Below are positions 32,801-44,571 of a stretch of DNA of 64,000 bases, in pieces. A program made the translations under genes and the position numbers. Position 1 is the stretch's first letter. Each line of letters starts with the position of its first letter. The notes beneath the pieces were generated by a model that did no database searches, was not told the origin of the DNA, and saw only the letters and a list, made by a program, of their open reading frames with translations. Source of the DNA: Azolla caroliniana (Eukaryota > Polypodiophyta); NCBI GenBank assembly GCA_043228905.1, contig JBHGNT010000005.1:9796001-9860000 (forward strand), in the 5' to 3' direction.

Positions 32801-34127
32801 ATAAAGAAGAGCTTTTATTATAGAACTAGGGATAACCCAGTATTACATCAATGGTACAAAGATTCATTACATGGAAATTTACTTCCTCTATATAAGTATC
32901 AATAGAAATTCCTAATGAATGAATCGCCCCGTGGATGTATTGTACTCTTCCATCAGCCAAGTGCACCCTATAGGTGTGATCACTTACGATGGGTTGGATT
33001 CCCCATATCTGAACCAAACGATCATTCACAAAATTGTGTAAGCTTCCCAAATCAAACAAAAATTGTATGGGAGATCCATTGATATACCCGTTTGCACGTA
33101 GTAAATCATTGGGACCCAATACATAGTGAGGGAAAGAACATTGACAATTACTTAAATGATGTGTATAGACCTAAAGGACATTAAGAATCTGACCTTTATA
33201 GTCTGCAGCCTTAGCTTTGCTATCGTGCTCTTTCTATTGGAGCTTTCGACATTGCTCTTTTGTATGACCCTTCTTTTTGCAGAATACGCAAAAAGGATGT
33301 TGTCACTTACAATCGCGATCCATGAATTCGTTGGGTGTCTTGCGTTTCCCACCAAATTGCGACTACTTAGTCTCAGGCGCTTCGTTGGGTTTGTTGTGGT
33401 CCTTCTTCGAAATGCGTTGATAGCAAAGAACTATTTCAACGACCTCTTCGAAGGATTTTGGATCCTTATCGTGCACTATCCAATGATAGTCCGAATTGGG
33501 GATGCCATTGACAAAATAAGCTATTAACCAATTGTCCCCTTCTAGACCTGATTTTTGGATTTGGGTTCTAGCATGGTGGACATAGTCTTCTAGCGAAGAA
33601 AATTTCCTACTAGAGGGGTTCATTAAAGCTTGAGCTGCCTCGGTTCGAGAGGGAGGTTGCAGAAATTGGCCCTTAAAAACTGTGACAAAATCTGTCCACG
33701 TATCAGGCAATTTCCCCAAAGTTCAGAGCCCACGCCACCAGGCAGCGGCCTTACCCCCTAGTTCTCGGCCGACATATGCAATCTTCGTACTATCTAGCGT
33801 GGGATAGAGCTCAAAATGAGACTCCCATTGGTCCAGCCACGTGCAGATTGCTTCTTCGGTTCTTTCCTTTTTTTCTCCCGTAAATGGCTTAATGACAAAC
33901 GATGGTTCACCCTATTGCTCATCAGGTCTATTATTCTCACGTTGTGAACTAATGACACGTGCCCCGAGAGCACTTTGAGATTGTCGAAGTTTGGTCATTT
34001 ATTGAGCCGTGAAACTAAGGTATTCGGTTATTTGTGAAAAATACATCTCAATGGACATTTGTCCAGGAGGATTTCCATGAGTTCCTTCCGCTTGAGCGGA
34101 TGACATCGGGTCGTTATTTTGAGCCAT
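29865..34127 (-). pseudogene. chromovirus gag-pol with chromodomain end at 23870-24013
   Basis: Gag starts near 34127 (MAQNNDPMSS) and runs with stops through 33363-33719. A zinc knuckle CVFCKKKGHTKEQC is near 33280. The protease-like region at 32826-33119 reads FLFDLGSLHNFV, with DLG where DTG/DSG is expected, so protease is probably dead. [23 protein letters not shown] is present in pieces, with MPFGLTNA and MDDILVYS. RNase H is in 31192-31725 (VETNASDYVIG with N for D, TTDHESLKYF). The H2C2 and integrase core are in 30452-31179 (MDFTVNLL, VVDRLTKMASF, ISDRDPKF, HPQSNGQTEQ). The integrase tail LAPRFCGPFTVL...HPVFHVSRLK is at about 30000-30123. The chromodomain (KWMDKSIKDATWECE) lies left of the copia. 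Many stops and frameshifts are present. Confidence 0.82.
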
Positions 34128-34217
34128 TGAATGATTATTTCTGGCAAAGAAATAGGATAAGGTCAGACAAATAGTCATAAAATCATGTCGTGATGTAAAC
34201 ATATCATGGGCAAACAT

Positions 34218-34794
34218 TAATCGATATCATGATCTCATGTCAATACCCCTCTTGACGTATGAGATGAGGTTCAAGATCAGGTTACTATGGTAACACAAAG
34301 GTGTTTTAAAAACCATGGAGGTGACAAATAAATGTCTTTCCCTGATCTCTATATCGGTTTTTTTCATAGCGGCTCCCCGAGGCTCAACCATGTATCTTCA
34401 CGTCATGAATAGTTTATACACAAAAATGTTAACAATAAACCATGTTCTGGTGCCCACATATGTGGTTTCGGCTATTTAAGTCCTATTACGAGGACCCCAA
34501 AGTGCACTACCGCAAGTCTAAACATATGTTATAGTCATATGTATCAACGATGTTGTATGGTCTTGGTCATATTTGAACTCGAGACCTCGAGAACAAATGC
34601 ATTAAACACTTGAGCCAACCAAGTAGGTTGCTCCTCTTGAATGTTTAATATTTGATGCGTATAAGAGATATGTGAGGCATTTGCCCATATATGTTTTTTT
34701 AAAAGAAACATATATGTCAAGAGTCCTTATTTCCCCCTCATTTACTACGAACTTTGTTGGTACGTTACCTAACCTCAAGTCTCATAATTACGAT
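34218..34794 (-). other. intergenic stretch with a tRNA-derived SINE-like segment
   Basis: At about 34560-34640 the minus strand reads TTGGTTGGCTCAAGTG, then GGTCTCGAGTTCAAAT, resembling Pol III A and B boxes. A perfect 11-bp inverted repeat (CATATATGTTT...AAACATATATG) is at about 34687-34717. No coding sequence is evident. Confidence 0.4.
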
Positions 34795-35415
34795 GGCATA
34801 CGCCAAAGTGCAACATCTTGCTGTCAGCATGCGTGCTTGTCGACGCACCCGCGTGGTTCTCCTCTATAAGGAGCATCGACTGTATGTCGAAAAACGACGA
34901 CGTATTCTCCCGTATACACACAACAGTTTGGAACGCTCTAAACTTCGACGCCAGTTCCCCGAGACAGATCTACACCATCTTGCCTTGATGTTCACGTTGA
35001 TAGAGGCTAAGGAATCATATAATTCTTTGATATTTAAGGTGTAATCAGCCACCGACATGTTGCGTTGTTGTAAGTTGCTCAGCTCCTGTCGGAGCTGAAG
35101 CTTCTTGGCTATGGTGCTTGCGGCGAAAATCTTCTTCAGATTTCCCCAAGCATCCTTCGGCATTTTCGCATCCCGAATATAGCTCAGAAGTTGTTCACCC
35201 ATACAAGATGCGAAGCAGTAGAGAACTCTGCTTGCCGATTGTTCCCAAGCTGGGAAGTCTTTGTGTGTCAAATCGGGTGCTGTGTCATTTGCTCCGTCGA
35301 CGTAGCTCCAGTAACTGTGCCCAAGCAAGTACTGGTGCATCTTGTAAGACTAAGACACATAGTTGTTTCTGTCGAGCTTCTCTGTTGGAAGCGAGCTAGC
35401 CATGCTTCTATCCAT
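34795..35415 (-). pseudogene. copia gag fragment
   Basis: Begins MDRSMASSLPTEKLDRNNY at 35415. A stop lies near 35350, then MHQYLLGHSYWSYVDGAND and the gag core DAWGNLKKIFAAS...LQLRQELSNLQQRNMSVADYT. A frameshift near 34990 is followed by readable gag in another frame down to about 34800. No pol follows. Confidence 0.8.
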
Positions 35416-35505
35416 TTTGTTTTTCCTGTTCTTTACGAAGGTTAGGTTTTCTTCTTGAGCTAAGGTCAGCTATAGAGGTTCTCAACCCTCGCGCTTTGAT
35501 ATGAT

Positions 35506-35874
35506 GTAAAAAGAATAGCGTGCGAAAGCAATAGAAAACCGAACATAGAAACATAGGTTTAATGGAGAGCTTGAATATACACAGTACGTAGGAGAGATAG
35601 AGAGAGAGAAGACACACATAAATTCATTTAAAAAATAATACTCAATCTGTACATAGGATGTGCTTAGTGAGCACTTTTATACAAGTTCATACGGACTAAC
35701 AGAAGTACTGACACGTACTTCAATGCTCATAGCTGAGCTCTATACTAACTCCCAAAATATATTCCTATGCGGAATATCTTTCCAACGGCCTCGCGGTTTA
35801 CGCACCGCTACGGCCTATTGTGCGCACGGTTTTACGCACCCGATTACGCACCGAATGTTGAGCTTGTCTCTCAA
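35506..35874 (-). repeat. 5' LTR of the truncated copia
   Basis: 369 bp, plus strand TGTAAAAAGAATAGCG...GTCTCTCAACA. The minus-strand start TGTTGAGAGACAAGCTCAACA is identical in form to the copia C LTR. Confidence 0.82.
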
Positions 35875-36589
35875 CAATTGCTTTTCTTGTTTGGTCTTAT
35901 ATGCCATTCTTCTTTCTTCCTCACGTGATTCCATAACCTTCATTTTCTATACTCCAAAGTATGGGCTAATGTTCATTTTATTTCTCCTTATGAAGACGAG
36001 CAAGGGATCATTCTCTAGTAATTAGCCTTATTGCCTTCTTCATTAATTGTAAGTGTATGTTAACGTTAAGAGTATTGATCCATAAATGTGGTCATTAGGG
36101 CTAAGCCTCTAAATACAAAATAGTAGGCACACATGTCAACTCACAAAAGTTAATACTATCTTTAATGTATGAAGTCTGCTCTACAATTGGGCAGCGGAGT
36201 AGAGGTCTCCTTTGCCTCACTACTTTAGAAACGCAGTTATCTCGCAATAAGCATGAAGAAACTATCAAAATGAGCACAGAATCAAGCAACTTTGTTTTCT
36301 TAATTTTACTATATCATGATCCATTGTAATAAAATAATCACTAGTGTAATCAAGGTCAGCAAATGGTCATGACCATAATGATCCTTTCTTTGTTTTATTT
36401 GTTAACATCATATCAAGATATGCACATAATAACAATTGGTTTAAATAGACTTTTACAAAGTGATACAATCTCCTCACCCATGTGTCCTTCCTGTATGTTG
36501 CTTTTCAACCCCACAGAGCACGTTCATGTGTCATCTTCTCTCATAGAGTAAGTTGGAGGATTTGGTCTAAAATAGAGTCTTTTTTTCTT
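35875..36589. other. no recognisable feature
   Basis: AT-rich sequence with only short open frames. I see no element ends, tRNA-like boxes or coding similarity here. Confidence 0.5.
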
Positions 36590-38378
36590 CCATTTTTCTT
36601 TTATGTGGATAGAATTACAACAATTCATTCCATTAATCTCCATTTGCATTTTACTTGATCTTGTACAACCACTTGCATCCGATCGGGCTTCACACCCTTG
36701 GGGGCGTCAACCAGGTTCCAAGTCTAATTCTCCGTTAGCACTCGCATCTCTTCCTCCATTGCGGCATGCCAGTTTGCGCCTTTTTCCACTTCTGCATAGC
36801 TCCCCGGCTCATGCACTTCCACCACTTTCTTCATGTATGCGTAGTGATGTGCCATGTACTCGTTGTAACCATACCGCTTCATAGGATTCTTCTAGCAGGT
36901 TGATCGACATACCTTCTCGTTTGCCGCTTTTAGAGCCCTCTTGGCCGACTCAATCTTCATCTCTGAAGGTTCGTCTCCATGCTTTTTGGAGTCGGATTCG
37001 CTCCGATCCAACTCTTCTTTGTCGATGCCATATTCCGGCATCTTCTTCTTCCCTTTTTCCTTCCGCGTGAACCGTCTCCTTGGTTCCTTGCGAGGAGAGA
37101 GCATGACTGAGTCTCCACTACTCGTCGGATCATGATCCGATTGGTCGTTCTGAATCAGTCTCTCATTCGGCTCACTTAGCCAGAATGAGATCAGACTCTC
37201 TTATAAAGTGCTGAATTCTTCTTCGTCTTCTACCCGGATCATTTTGGGTTCACTGCCTCATCCCCGGTGATCGGGTGGTCGAAGTTGTCGAAAGTTGGAG
37301 TCGGTAAAGATTATGAGGATACCGACTCATCGAATTCGACATTGCGGCTTACTCGGACTTGTTTGGTCTGGGGGTTATAACACTTATACCCCTTCTACTC
37401 ATGAGAGGAGCCGACCAATATGCATTTCTCTAACTTTCGGTCCAACTTCCTCTTCTCATCGGGCACATGCACGTAGGCAATGGTACCTAATATCCTCAGG
37501 TGTCGTAAGTTTGGCTTCCACCCGAAATACAACTCGTGTGTTGACACCTTCTCACCGATCCGATTTTGGATGTAGACTGCCCCCCGGACCGCTTTGGCCC
37601 AGTAGAACTTGGGCATGCTCTTCTCCTCCAGCATCACCCTTGCCGCCTCCACAATCAACCGGTTCTTTCGCTCGGCTACGTTGTTTTGCTTTGGCGTATA
37701 TTTGCAACTGAGTTCTCTCTGAATTCCCTTCTACTACAAATAACTGTTGAGTTGGCCGGAAAAGTATTCTTTTCCGCCATCTGAACACAAACACTTTATC
37801 TTCCTCTCTGATTCCCATTCGACTAAACTGTGAAGGTTCTAGAAACAGTCGAACACTTCACTCTTCTTTTCGATGAGGTCGATCCATGTGTGCCGATTGT
37901 AGTCATCGATGAAGGAGACAAAATATCGACTCCCACCAAGACTTACATTCTGTGTCGGCCCCCATACATCCAAATGTATCAAGTCGACCTTGTTCCGGCT
38001 CCGGTTTTGCTCATAGGGGATTGGAAGTTGTTGGCGCTTCCCAAGCTGCCAGGCTCCACAAATTTGGGCCTTCTGGCCAAAAAATTTCGGCAATCCGAAT
38101 ACCACTTGTTTCGATTGTAAATCTTGAAGCCTTCAATAGTTGACGTGGCCAATCCGCGTGTGCCACAAGTCAATATCGGACTCAACTTTCTATCCTTTTG
38201 CAAACAAAGCGATGGCAATGTCTTCAGTGTCAAGGATGAACATCCTCTTGTCCTTGCACCCTTACGCGATGACTTGGCCCTCTTCCTCGATGAAGCACCC
38301 GAGATGTGTGAATCGAACGTGCATTCCTTGGTCAACAATCTGGCCGACCGACACCAGGTTCTTTGTTATTGTCGGGAC
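36590..38378 (-). pseudogene. copia pol fragment (protease end to RT start)
   Basis: Minus strand, from about 38378: end of the protease region (TKNLVSVGQIVDQG), pre-integrase module (DLWH...RIGHVNY), integrase (IHLDVWGPTQ, FIDDYNRHTWIDLIEKK, a degraded Glu region), linker with KEPRRRFTRKEKGKKKMPE, and the first RT residues (CKWLYKIK) near 36610. Stops and frameshifts are frequent. It is in the same family as 24014-29859. It is cut on the right by an LTR at 38379 and on the left near 36590. It cannot be collinear with the gag piece at 34795-35415, because on this strand pol lies upstream of that gag. Confidence 0.78.
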
Positions 38379-38820
38379 TATTAGGAATATGTCCCTCCTA
38401 TGGGAGGACCCGACTGGTCGGACTAAGAGCCGACAATCAAAGATAAGTAGTAGCTAATTGGTTGGGCTGAGAGCCAACAATCAACGACAAGGAGTAGCCA
38501 ATTGGTGGGCCGAGAGACGACAATCAATGTCATGGAGAGTCGACTGAGAGAGAGTCGACAACATAGTAAGTGATCCAAGTCGAAGACACGACCGACTAGT
38601 CGAACAATCGGCTGATTAACTACTATTATTATCAGTTTAATAATAGAAGTGAGAGTAGTAGGGACTACATTTGTGCATAGCCCATACTATGTATAAGTAT
38701 AAATACACTTAGGGCACACATAGTTTAGTGTTAAAGTGTAGAACAGAAAGAATAGAATTCTGTAGAGTTCCTATAACGAGTGAGTTACAGAGAGAAGAGA
38801 TAGATAGATAGATTATATTA
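38379..38820 (+). repeat. LTR fragment, TNT1-like (TGTTAGGAATATG family)
   Basis: TATTAGGAATATGTCCCTCC matches the start of the LTRs at 3071 and 47022 with one change in the second base. The TATAAGTATAAATACACTTAGGG stretch is recognisable near 38693. The 3' end is lost near 38820 where LINE sequence begins. No TSD seen. Confidence 0.75.
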
Positions 38821-40910
38821 TCGTCTTCGGAGGTCAAATATGACCTATGAGACCAAAAATATTACATTTCACGTGATACGTGTGAAATGAGTAGTGACTC
38901 TCGATGTTCAAGAACTTTACCAATGAATGTTGCAATTGAGAGTGCACATTGTGGTTGTGAGAGAAATTCATGCAAGGATTGGGCTCGATTGAAGAGATGT
39001 GGAAAGCATGGTCGAATATGATCAAGGGCAGTGCATTGTATCAAAGTGTGATACTTAGACTCACGAACTTGTTTAGGGCAAAGTGTGCATAGCCGATCAC
39101 TCTCATCTCTTGTGCCCCAACGCCATGTCTCACATCGTAATGCATGTGAGTTAAGTTGCATGGAAGCAATGGTTCAAATGGCAGATAACTGTATGGGCTC
39201 TAACATGTATCGATGTGTACGTTTTCCCCGTTCCGCGAAGAATATGGTTTTGTAGTTAGGTGCAACATGTGTAGTATAATGTGTGAAGCGTGAGCCTCCA
39301 CATTTGTCCCATGTCATGATACATTGGCATCGCAAAAAGGCCTCATTTACAGAGGAATCTAGTGATGCATCATGAAGCAAGTGTCTCGCATTCCATCTAC
39401 CAAACCATTTTTCTATATCTTGCATCCAACTGGAACACAAAATTTTGATTTTGTGCGTCTTTTGGATCTTTTTGCTTGCTTCCCATGCAATTCTAGCAAC
39501 CTTAAGCATGTATTCAACAAATCCATGGACATGATTTCAATGGGAAGTGATCCCATCTCAAGGAGGAGGGTGTAGGGCGTTTGTTTCTTAATGTGTAGAA
39601 ACTTTGTAAAAAAATGTTTTTGGACATTTTCAAACTCTTTCCACATAGATTTAGGGATGCTACTACCTAATATTTCCACCCAATAAAGAAGAACCGGTGT
39701 CATCAAAGTGTCGAAAAGATATTTCTTGAGGACCCAACACTTAATATCTCCAAGATTGCATGTGTTCTCAAATGCATAGTATGCTCGCTTACCCGCTTCT
39801 AAGCGGCGTGTAGCACATTCATTCCATCTATGATTTGAAGGTACTTCAAGGCCATGATATTTGAAGCTTTCCACACATTCAAGTGGCTCATTGTTGTACA
39901 TGATGCATGGTTTATCTCTTTTTTGGCTCTTCACAAGCATAATCTATGTTTTAGTGCTATTGACACTTAATTTAGTATGCATGCAATTTTTTTCCAATGC
40001 CTTCATAAGCTTTTGTGCATCTCCTAAAGTATTTGGCAAAAGCACTACATCATCTGCATATAGCAAAAGCATAATCGCAACATTCCCAATGGCAAATTCT
40101 TCAACAAATTCATCCTTTGCAAATTTGGTAACCATTTCTTCCAGTTCATCAATGCGTAGACCATATAGTGTTGGTGAGAGTGGGCATTCTGGCTTAACAC
40201 CAATAGTGCTTTTGAAAAAATCTGAAAGCCTATCTCTCATATGCACACAACATATAACCTTCTCATAAATTTGGGAAATTGCAAGCATATATTCACTTGG
40301 CACGTCAAATTCTTCCATTTGCCTTCAAAGATGCTCAGGAGGTACCATATCGAAAGCTTTCTTGAAGTCTACAAAGAAACAATATAAACCTTTACCTCTA
40401 AGGCGACTTTCCTCCATTAATACTCAAAGGGTGACAAGGTGATCAATGGTGCTATGGTGTTTTAGAAAGCCAGCTTGTCCATAAGTTCTCTTCCCATTTT
40501 TTTTAGCCCATACACTTATCTTTGATTCAATTATACATCCAAATAATTTTGCCATTAATGAGACAACCATGATGGTTCAATAGTTGTTTACATTATTTAC
40601 ATCTCCACCTTTATGTAAAGGTTTGATCCAATTTGTAGTCTAATCGTACAACATACCATATTGCAATGCATCTTAAATATATCGCTTATCCATACATTTG
40701 AGCATTTCAACCTTTATACATTGAAGATCGCTTGCCTTTCGAGAGGCCAAATTCTTAAGTCCTATGCATATATCTTCAATTGTAAAGAAGGGAGACATAT
40801 GTGAAAGAGAACCATAACACATCATCTTTCTGGCAAGAGATAACTCATATAAATTCTTACAATGCATAGACAAGTCGTGAAGAGTTAAGTCACCATAACT
40901 CTCAACACGT

Positions 40911-42195
40911 TGTCGTGAAGATGCGTCACTACGCGCGGATCGTGAGGCGGAACCGTCGGGGTTCTGGATCGGAAGGATTCGAAGTTGCACTAGCTTTAGC
41001 GAGAAAGGATTTAAGATAGATTGAGAGAGAGAGATTGAGATAGGATAGAAGGCTTGACTTTAGATTGAGAGAGATAAAGATTGATACATCAATTGGATAA
41101 CGAATTTCTTACTTTAAATTTCTTGATTAATACATCAATTGGATAACGAATTTTCTTCTTAATATTAATTTTGATATCAAGTACAAAGCTTTCAAAAAAT
41201 TTACGTTAGCCCTTTCATCTTTTTCCTCCCCTCTTTTATAGATGCCCTCATGCATTTGAGGGTACAAGACATGCATAAAATGCATGTTTGCCATTTGGCG
41301 CTCATGTATTACATGTGGTGCATGATAACCATGTCACTCATTTTAGCTCTCATGTATAAGAATTTACAAGTTACAATAATAAAAATATAATTCCCAAAGA
41401 AATAGTTTGGCTTAATGGTAAGCTTATTGCTTCTTATCCTGGAGGTGTTAAGTTTGAGTCTTGCTTACATTGTTTTCTTTTATGCACAAAATACTATTAG
41501 GCTTTTGGACCAAATATCTTTAAGACACCATGCACCACGATCAACCGACCCGATCGATCTGTCCGATTTGCATCCGTTTGCTCCGGCCCGGTCCGCATCC
41601 CGAGTTGCTTGCCGATCATCGGCTCCGTCGCCTGATGTCGTCGACTCACCAGCTCCGTCGTCTGTGTTCACTCTGTCACCAGCTCCGTCACCGGATGATG
41701 CCGGATGTCGGTCTCGCCGGCTCTGTCGGTCGTCGTCAGTTGCCGGATCACCAGTCACCGGATCTGTCACTGATTGCCGGCTCCATCCGGTTTCGGTTTT
41801 GTCGTTAGCTGGTTTGAGTTTCTTCACCAACCGGGTTCGGGCACTTAGCCACATCCAGCAGCGACTTAGCCACATATGGTCATCTAGACAAAAGTGGCTC
41901 AAGTCCAACTATTTCTCATGTGCTCTTAACACATAGATGAATTATGATGAATCTCAATCTGCTTATATAGCTGGGCCTAAACTTTTGCTTTCTATGTGGG
42001 ATATTTTACAGTTTTATTTTTCTCTTTTCCTTTGCAAACTTCCTACCCACATAACTTGAGACTTAGATGTCTGTTTGTAGTAAGATATTAAACATATTTT
42101 AAATAGTATTTTCACTATTATTGTTTTATATGATTCATACTCAATTTCATATGTTTTATGAGATTTTCACACCATTGCCGAAAATCTTCACGACA
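40911..42195 (-). repeat. 3' LTR of the non-autonomous element
   Basis: 1285 bp. Direct-repeat partner of 44572-45882. It contains a SINE-like insertion (41355-41528) absent from the partner and a GC-rich degenerate minisatellite built on CCGGCTCCGTCGCC-like units (about 41590-41800). Confidence 0.88.
41355..41528 (+). repeat. SINE-like insertion, TSD CATG
   Basis: 174 bp present in this LTR only, flanked by CATG (41351-41354 and 41529-41532). The right LTR has a single CATG at the matching site (about 45012-45015). It contains TAGTTTGGCTTAATGGTAAGC (A-box-like, 41403-41423) and GTTAAGTTTGAGTCTTGC (B-box-like, about 41447-41464). Confidence 0.65.
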
Positions 42196-42332
42196 TCCAC
42201 CCCCACCAAACTGCACGTCCTCCGGTACGTGCCAAGAAGAGAGAATGTGAGATTTCGGCAACGACATCCACCCCCACCAAACTACACGTCCTCTGGTACG
42301 TGCCAAGAAGAGAGAATGTGAGATTTCAGCAA
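42191..42332. repeat. 71-bp tandem duplication spanning the LTR/purine-tract junction
   Basis: The unit CGACATCCACCCCCACC... starts at 42191 and again at 42262 with few differences. It duplicates the last 5 bp of the LTR, the purine tract and about 50 bp of interior. Confidence 0.8.
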
Positions 42333-42680
42333 TGGTGATCAGCATGACTCCTCAACATTGAGCATGTCTATTTCTTTGTACTCGAATCATTGTTGCCACC
42401 CAATCCACCATATCATTCATTTTTTCTTTGCTATACCATGACTTGTTGTCATGGCCCCTTGCTCTCTTCTTGAGGATAATCGTTTAATTCTCATGAATGT
42501 TCCACCTTCATCTTGGCCATCTCCTTGGTCACCTAACTTTCCTTTATCATCATTTCTTGTCTCATGCTTGCCTTTCCTTATGCTCACTAGCCTCGATCGG
42601 GTGTCACGGCTCGTCTGCTTCGACCTCCGTCTAGGCCGGTTCAACTTCTGTCTGTCTCGACCAATTAGCTTCTGGCTTGG

Positions 42681-43355
42681 TCAACCTTCGTCCGGATTCG
42701 CATTTAGCCGAATCGGGCTCAGATGATCGACTTTCGACCTGGTCAGTTTACATTCGATTTTCGGTTGGTTTGGGCCCGGTTGATCAACTCTCGTTCGGGT
42801 CGGCTTCCATTCAGGTCGGAATACCAACCGCGTCATCTTCCATCCGGATTGTATTCCGGTTTTTCCTTTCTTGTCGTTATCTGGCTCTTCATTGAACTCT
42901 ATTGTAGCTTTGTTTTTGGCGTCCTTGTTGGCTGTCGTTCCTCTGTATTCGCTGGCTTTGACCCTCATCTCCTCGTCGCCACCTTCCATCTCTCTGTTCT
43001 TATGTTCGCTCTCGGACACAACTGCCGAAGTCTCCAGAACTGGTGTGGAGAGATTCCTGCGTCTGTGGCCATCCTCTTGATCGTCGTTTTGGTCCTTCGA
43101 TTTCCTGGTGCCACCTTTCGTCTCTTGGGTCTTACATCGGTTCTCCAATGCAATTGCCCAAGTCTCTGAAACAACTGCGGAGGAAATTTGGTGGTCGTCA
43201 TTGGCGGTATTATCTTGGTCCTTCTCTTCCTTTTTGCCACCATCCGTCTCTTGGGTCTCACGTTGGTTCTCGGACGCAACTGAAGTCTCTAGATGAGGTG
43301 TTGGGAAAGTCTCCACATGACCATCTGCCATCGACTCATTCATAGCCATCTCCAC
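42681..43355 (-). CDS. 224-aa acidic repetitive ORF in the non-autonomous element
   Basis: An open frame of 224 residues rich in Glu, Lys, Asp, Thr and Ser lies downstream of the gag remnant. It consists of imperfect units of about 40-45 residues: LETSVASENQRETQETDGG, then ALENRCKTQETKGG, then LETSAVVSESEHKNREMEGG. A fourth related unit (ALESWAVASKDQHET) lies just upstream at about 43500-43560 with a stop. The tail has repeated RPEW/QPGPNQPK-like stretches. I do not recognise a domain. It may be an expanded gag tail or noncoding repeat that happens to be open. Confidence 0.4.
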   Translation of the reverse strand: MEMAMNESMADGHVETFPTPHLETSVASENQRETQETDGGKKEEKDQDNTANDDHQISSAVVSETWAIALENRCKTQETKGGTRKSKDQNDDQEDGHRRRNLSTPVLETSAVVSESEHKNREMEGGDEEMRVKASEYRGTTANKDAKNKATIEFNEEPDNDKKGKTGIQSGWKMTRLVFRPEWKPTRTRVDQPGPNQPKIECKLTRSKVDHLSPIRLNANPDEG

Positions 43356-43921
43356 TCGACGTCGTTTTTCGTGGTTATCTCTTCAATATCATGGGCCTCG
43401 TACCCATTGACCCTCTTGATCGAACAAGCTTCGATCATGCTTCTCTCTTTATTGCATGTATTCATTTCGACCTCCGGCTCCTTGTCGACACCTTCCATCT
43501 CTTAGGTCTCATGTTGGTCCTTTGACGCAACCGCCCAACTCTCCAGAGCATGTGTGGAGAAAATCCGGTCGTGGTCATGGTCAACGCTTGTTATCTTGTT
43601 CATAGTCACCTCCTTGATTTTGTCTTTAGCGGCTTACACTAGCCTCGCACTCTTTATCTCCATTGATGCAAGCTTCGATTTGGCTTGCTCCTTCATCATT
43701 CGTTGTTTCGAACACGACGCATGTTCTAAAACATTTGTCCTCCTTTGAAATGGTAGTCATCGTCCTCGAGTCATCATCAATATTCATTTCATGTTGGATG
43801 CGTTGTTTAGGCATCTCAACTTCTTTAGATGGTTCTGCTTTTTCTACGCTTGTTCTTACCAAGTCAATATCATGGAGCGATCGATGACGCTTGTCAATCT
43901 TGTTGCTTGCTTCACCGCAAC

Positions 43922-44409
43922 CTAGTCTGCCACAAGCCCATTCGCTTGGGTATCATCATCGAGGAGAGTCCCCAATTCTCGTCTATCCTTCATATCCACA
44001 GCCTTCAAGAAGTGCAAACTCTTATCTTCCTCAAGTAGCACTTGGTCCATGGTGGGGAGACGACCAAACATCTGGTCGAACTCGTCATATATCCTCAAGA
44101 CGCTCATCTTCTTTTTTTTTTCTCTCTCCATTTCATGAGGACATGTCGAGTCATCCTCATCGAGTCTTCAGTCGCGAACTCCACTAATATCGCTTTCTCA
44201 AACTCGGACCATGTAGGCTTACCTTCTTGAATCTCGATGATGCGTCTTTGGATGTTGTTGGCGACCACTCTCTTGAAACTTGTGATTTGACGCGCTTTGG
44301 ACACGTCCCTTTTATTCATCTCCCTTCTATATGCATCAAGGAACTTCATAATGTTCCTTCCGCCAAATTGACCCTCGAGCTCAACGACACGGTCAACAGC
44401 CTTCTCCAC
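43922..44409 (-). pseudogene. retrotransposon gag remnant of the non-autonomous element
   Basis: Minus frames 44104-44409 and 43922-44131 read MEKAVDRVVELEGQFGGRN, FLDAYRREM, WSEFEKAILVEFATEDSMRM, then VYDEFDQMFGRLPTMDQ-type sequence (here LRIYDEFDQMFGRLP) and LEEDKSLHFLKAVD. The layout parallels the gag of the gypsy element near 61829-62418 (LEAYKSKM, WAEFAEEVLERYNYEDSLRL, LLQEFESRFTWL). A frame change separates the two pieces. Confidence 0.7.
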
Positions 44410-44545
44410 GCTCGCATCGTTGTCTCAAGATCTCATCATTTGTTCAATAATTAGCATCATGCTTGCGAGCTCTCATGCTTGGTTGCTTAAGAATGCCATC
44501 TCCAAGTATCGGTTGATCCTCGATTTGATCCTTCCTGCCGCCTCT

Positions 44546-44563
44546 TTCACGTCGGGTTTACCA
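44546..44563 (-). promoter_or_regulatory. primer binding site, probable tRNA-Trp
   Basis: On the minus strand TGGTAAACCCGACGTGAA follows the 5' LTR after 8 bp. It is complementary, with one mismatch, to the 3' end of plant tRNA-Trp (TTCACGTCGGGTTCACCA, recalled from general knowledge). The same site with a different mismatch is at 62443-62460. Confidence 0.7.
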
Positions 44564-44571
44564 CTTAATTA

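Larger units (their letters stand above)
23417..34217 (-). mobile_element. Ty3/gypsy chromovirus, split by a copia insertion
   Basis: Minus-strand gypsy element with gag (about 34127 leftward), protease, RT, RNase H, integrase and chromodomain, interrupted at 24014-29859 by a copia. The two sides join in frame through the chromodomain when the copia and one TSD copy are removed. The 5' LTR and primer site were not recognised to the right of 34217, so the 5' end is probably truncated. Confidence 0.82.
34795..35874 (-). mobile_element. copia 5' fragment (LTR, primer site, gag), truncated
   Basis: Minus-strand 5' LTR (35506-35874), degraded primer site GCTTTGATATGA at 35494-35505, and gag up to about 34795, where it ends without an LTR terminus. 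LTR and gag match copia C (53536-58807), so it is a truncated older copy of that family. Confidence 0.8.

Noticed and set aside
34687-34717. Perfect 11-bp hairpin as a terminator
   Set aside because: No gene ends there, and the AT-rich palindrome is likely incidental.
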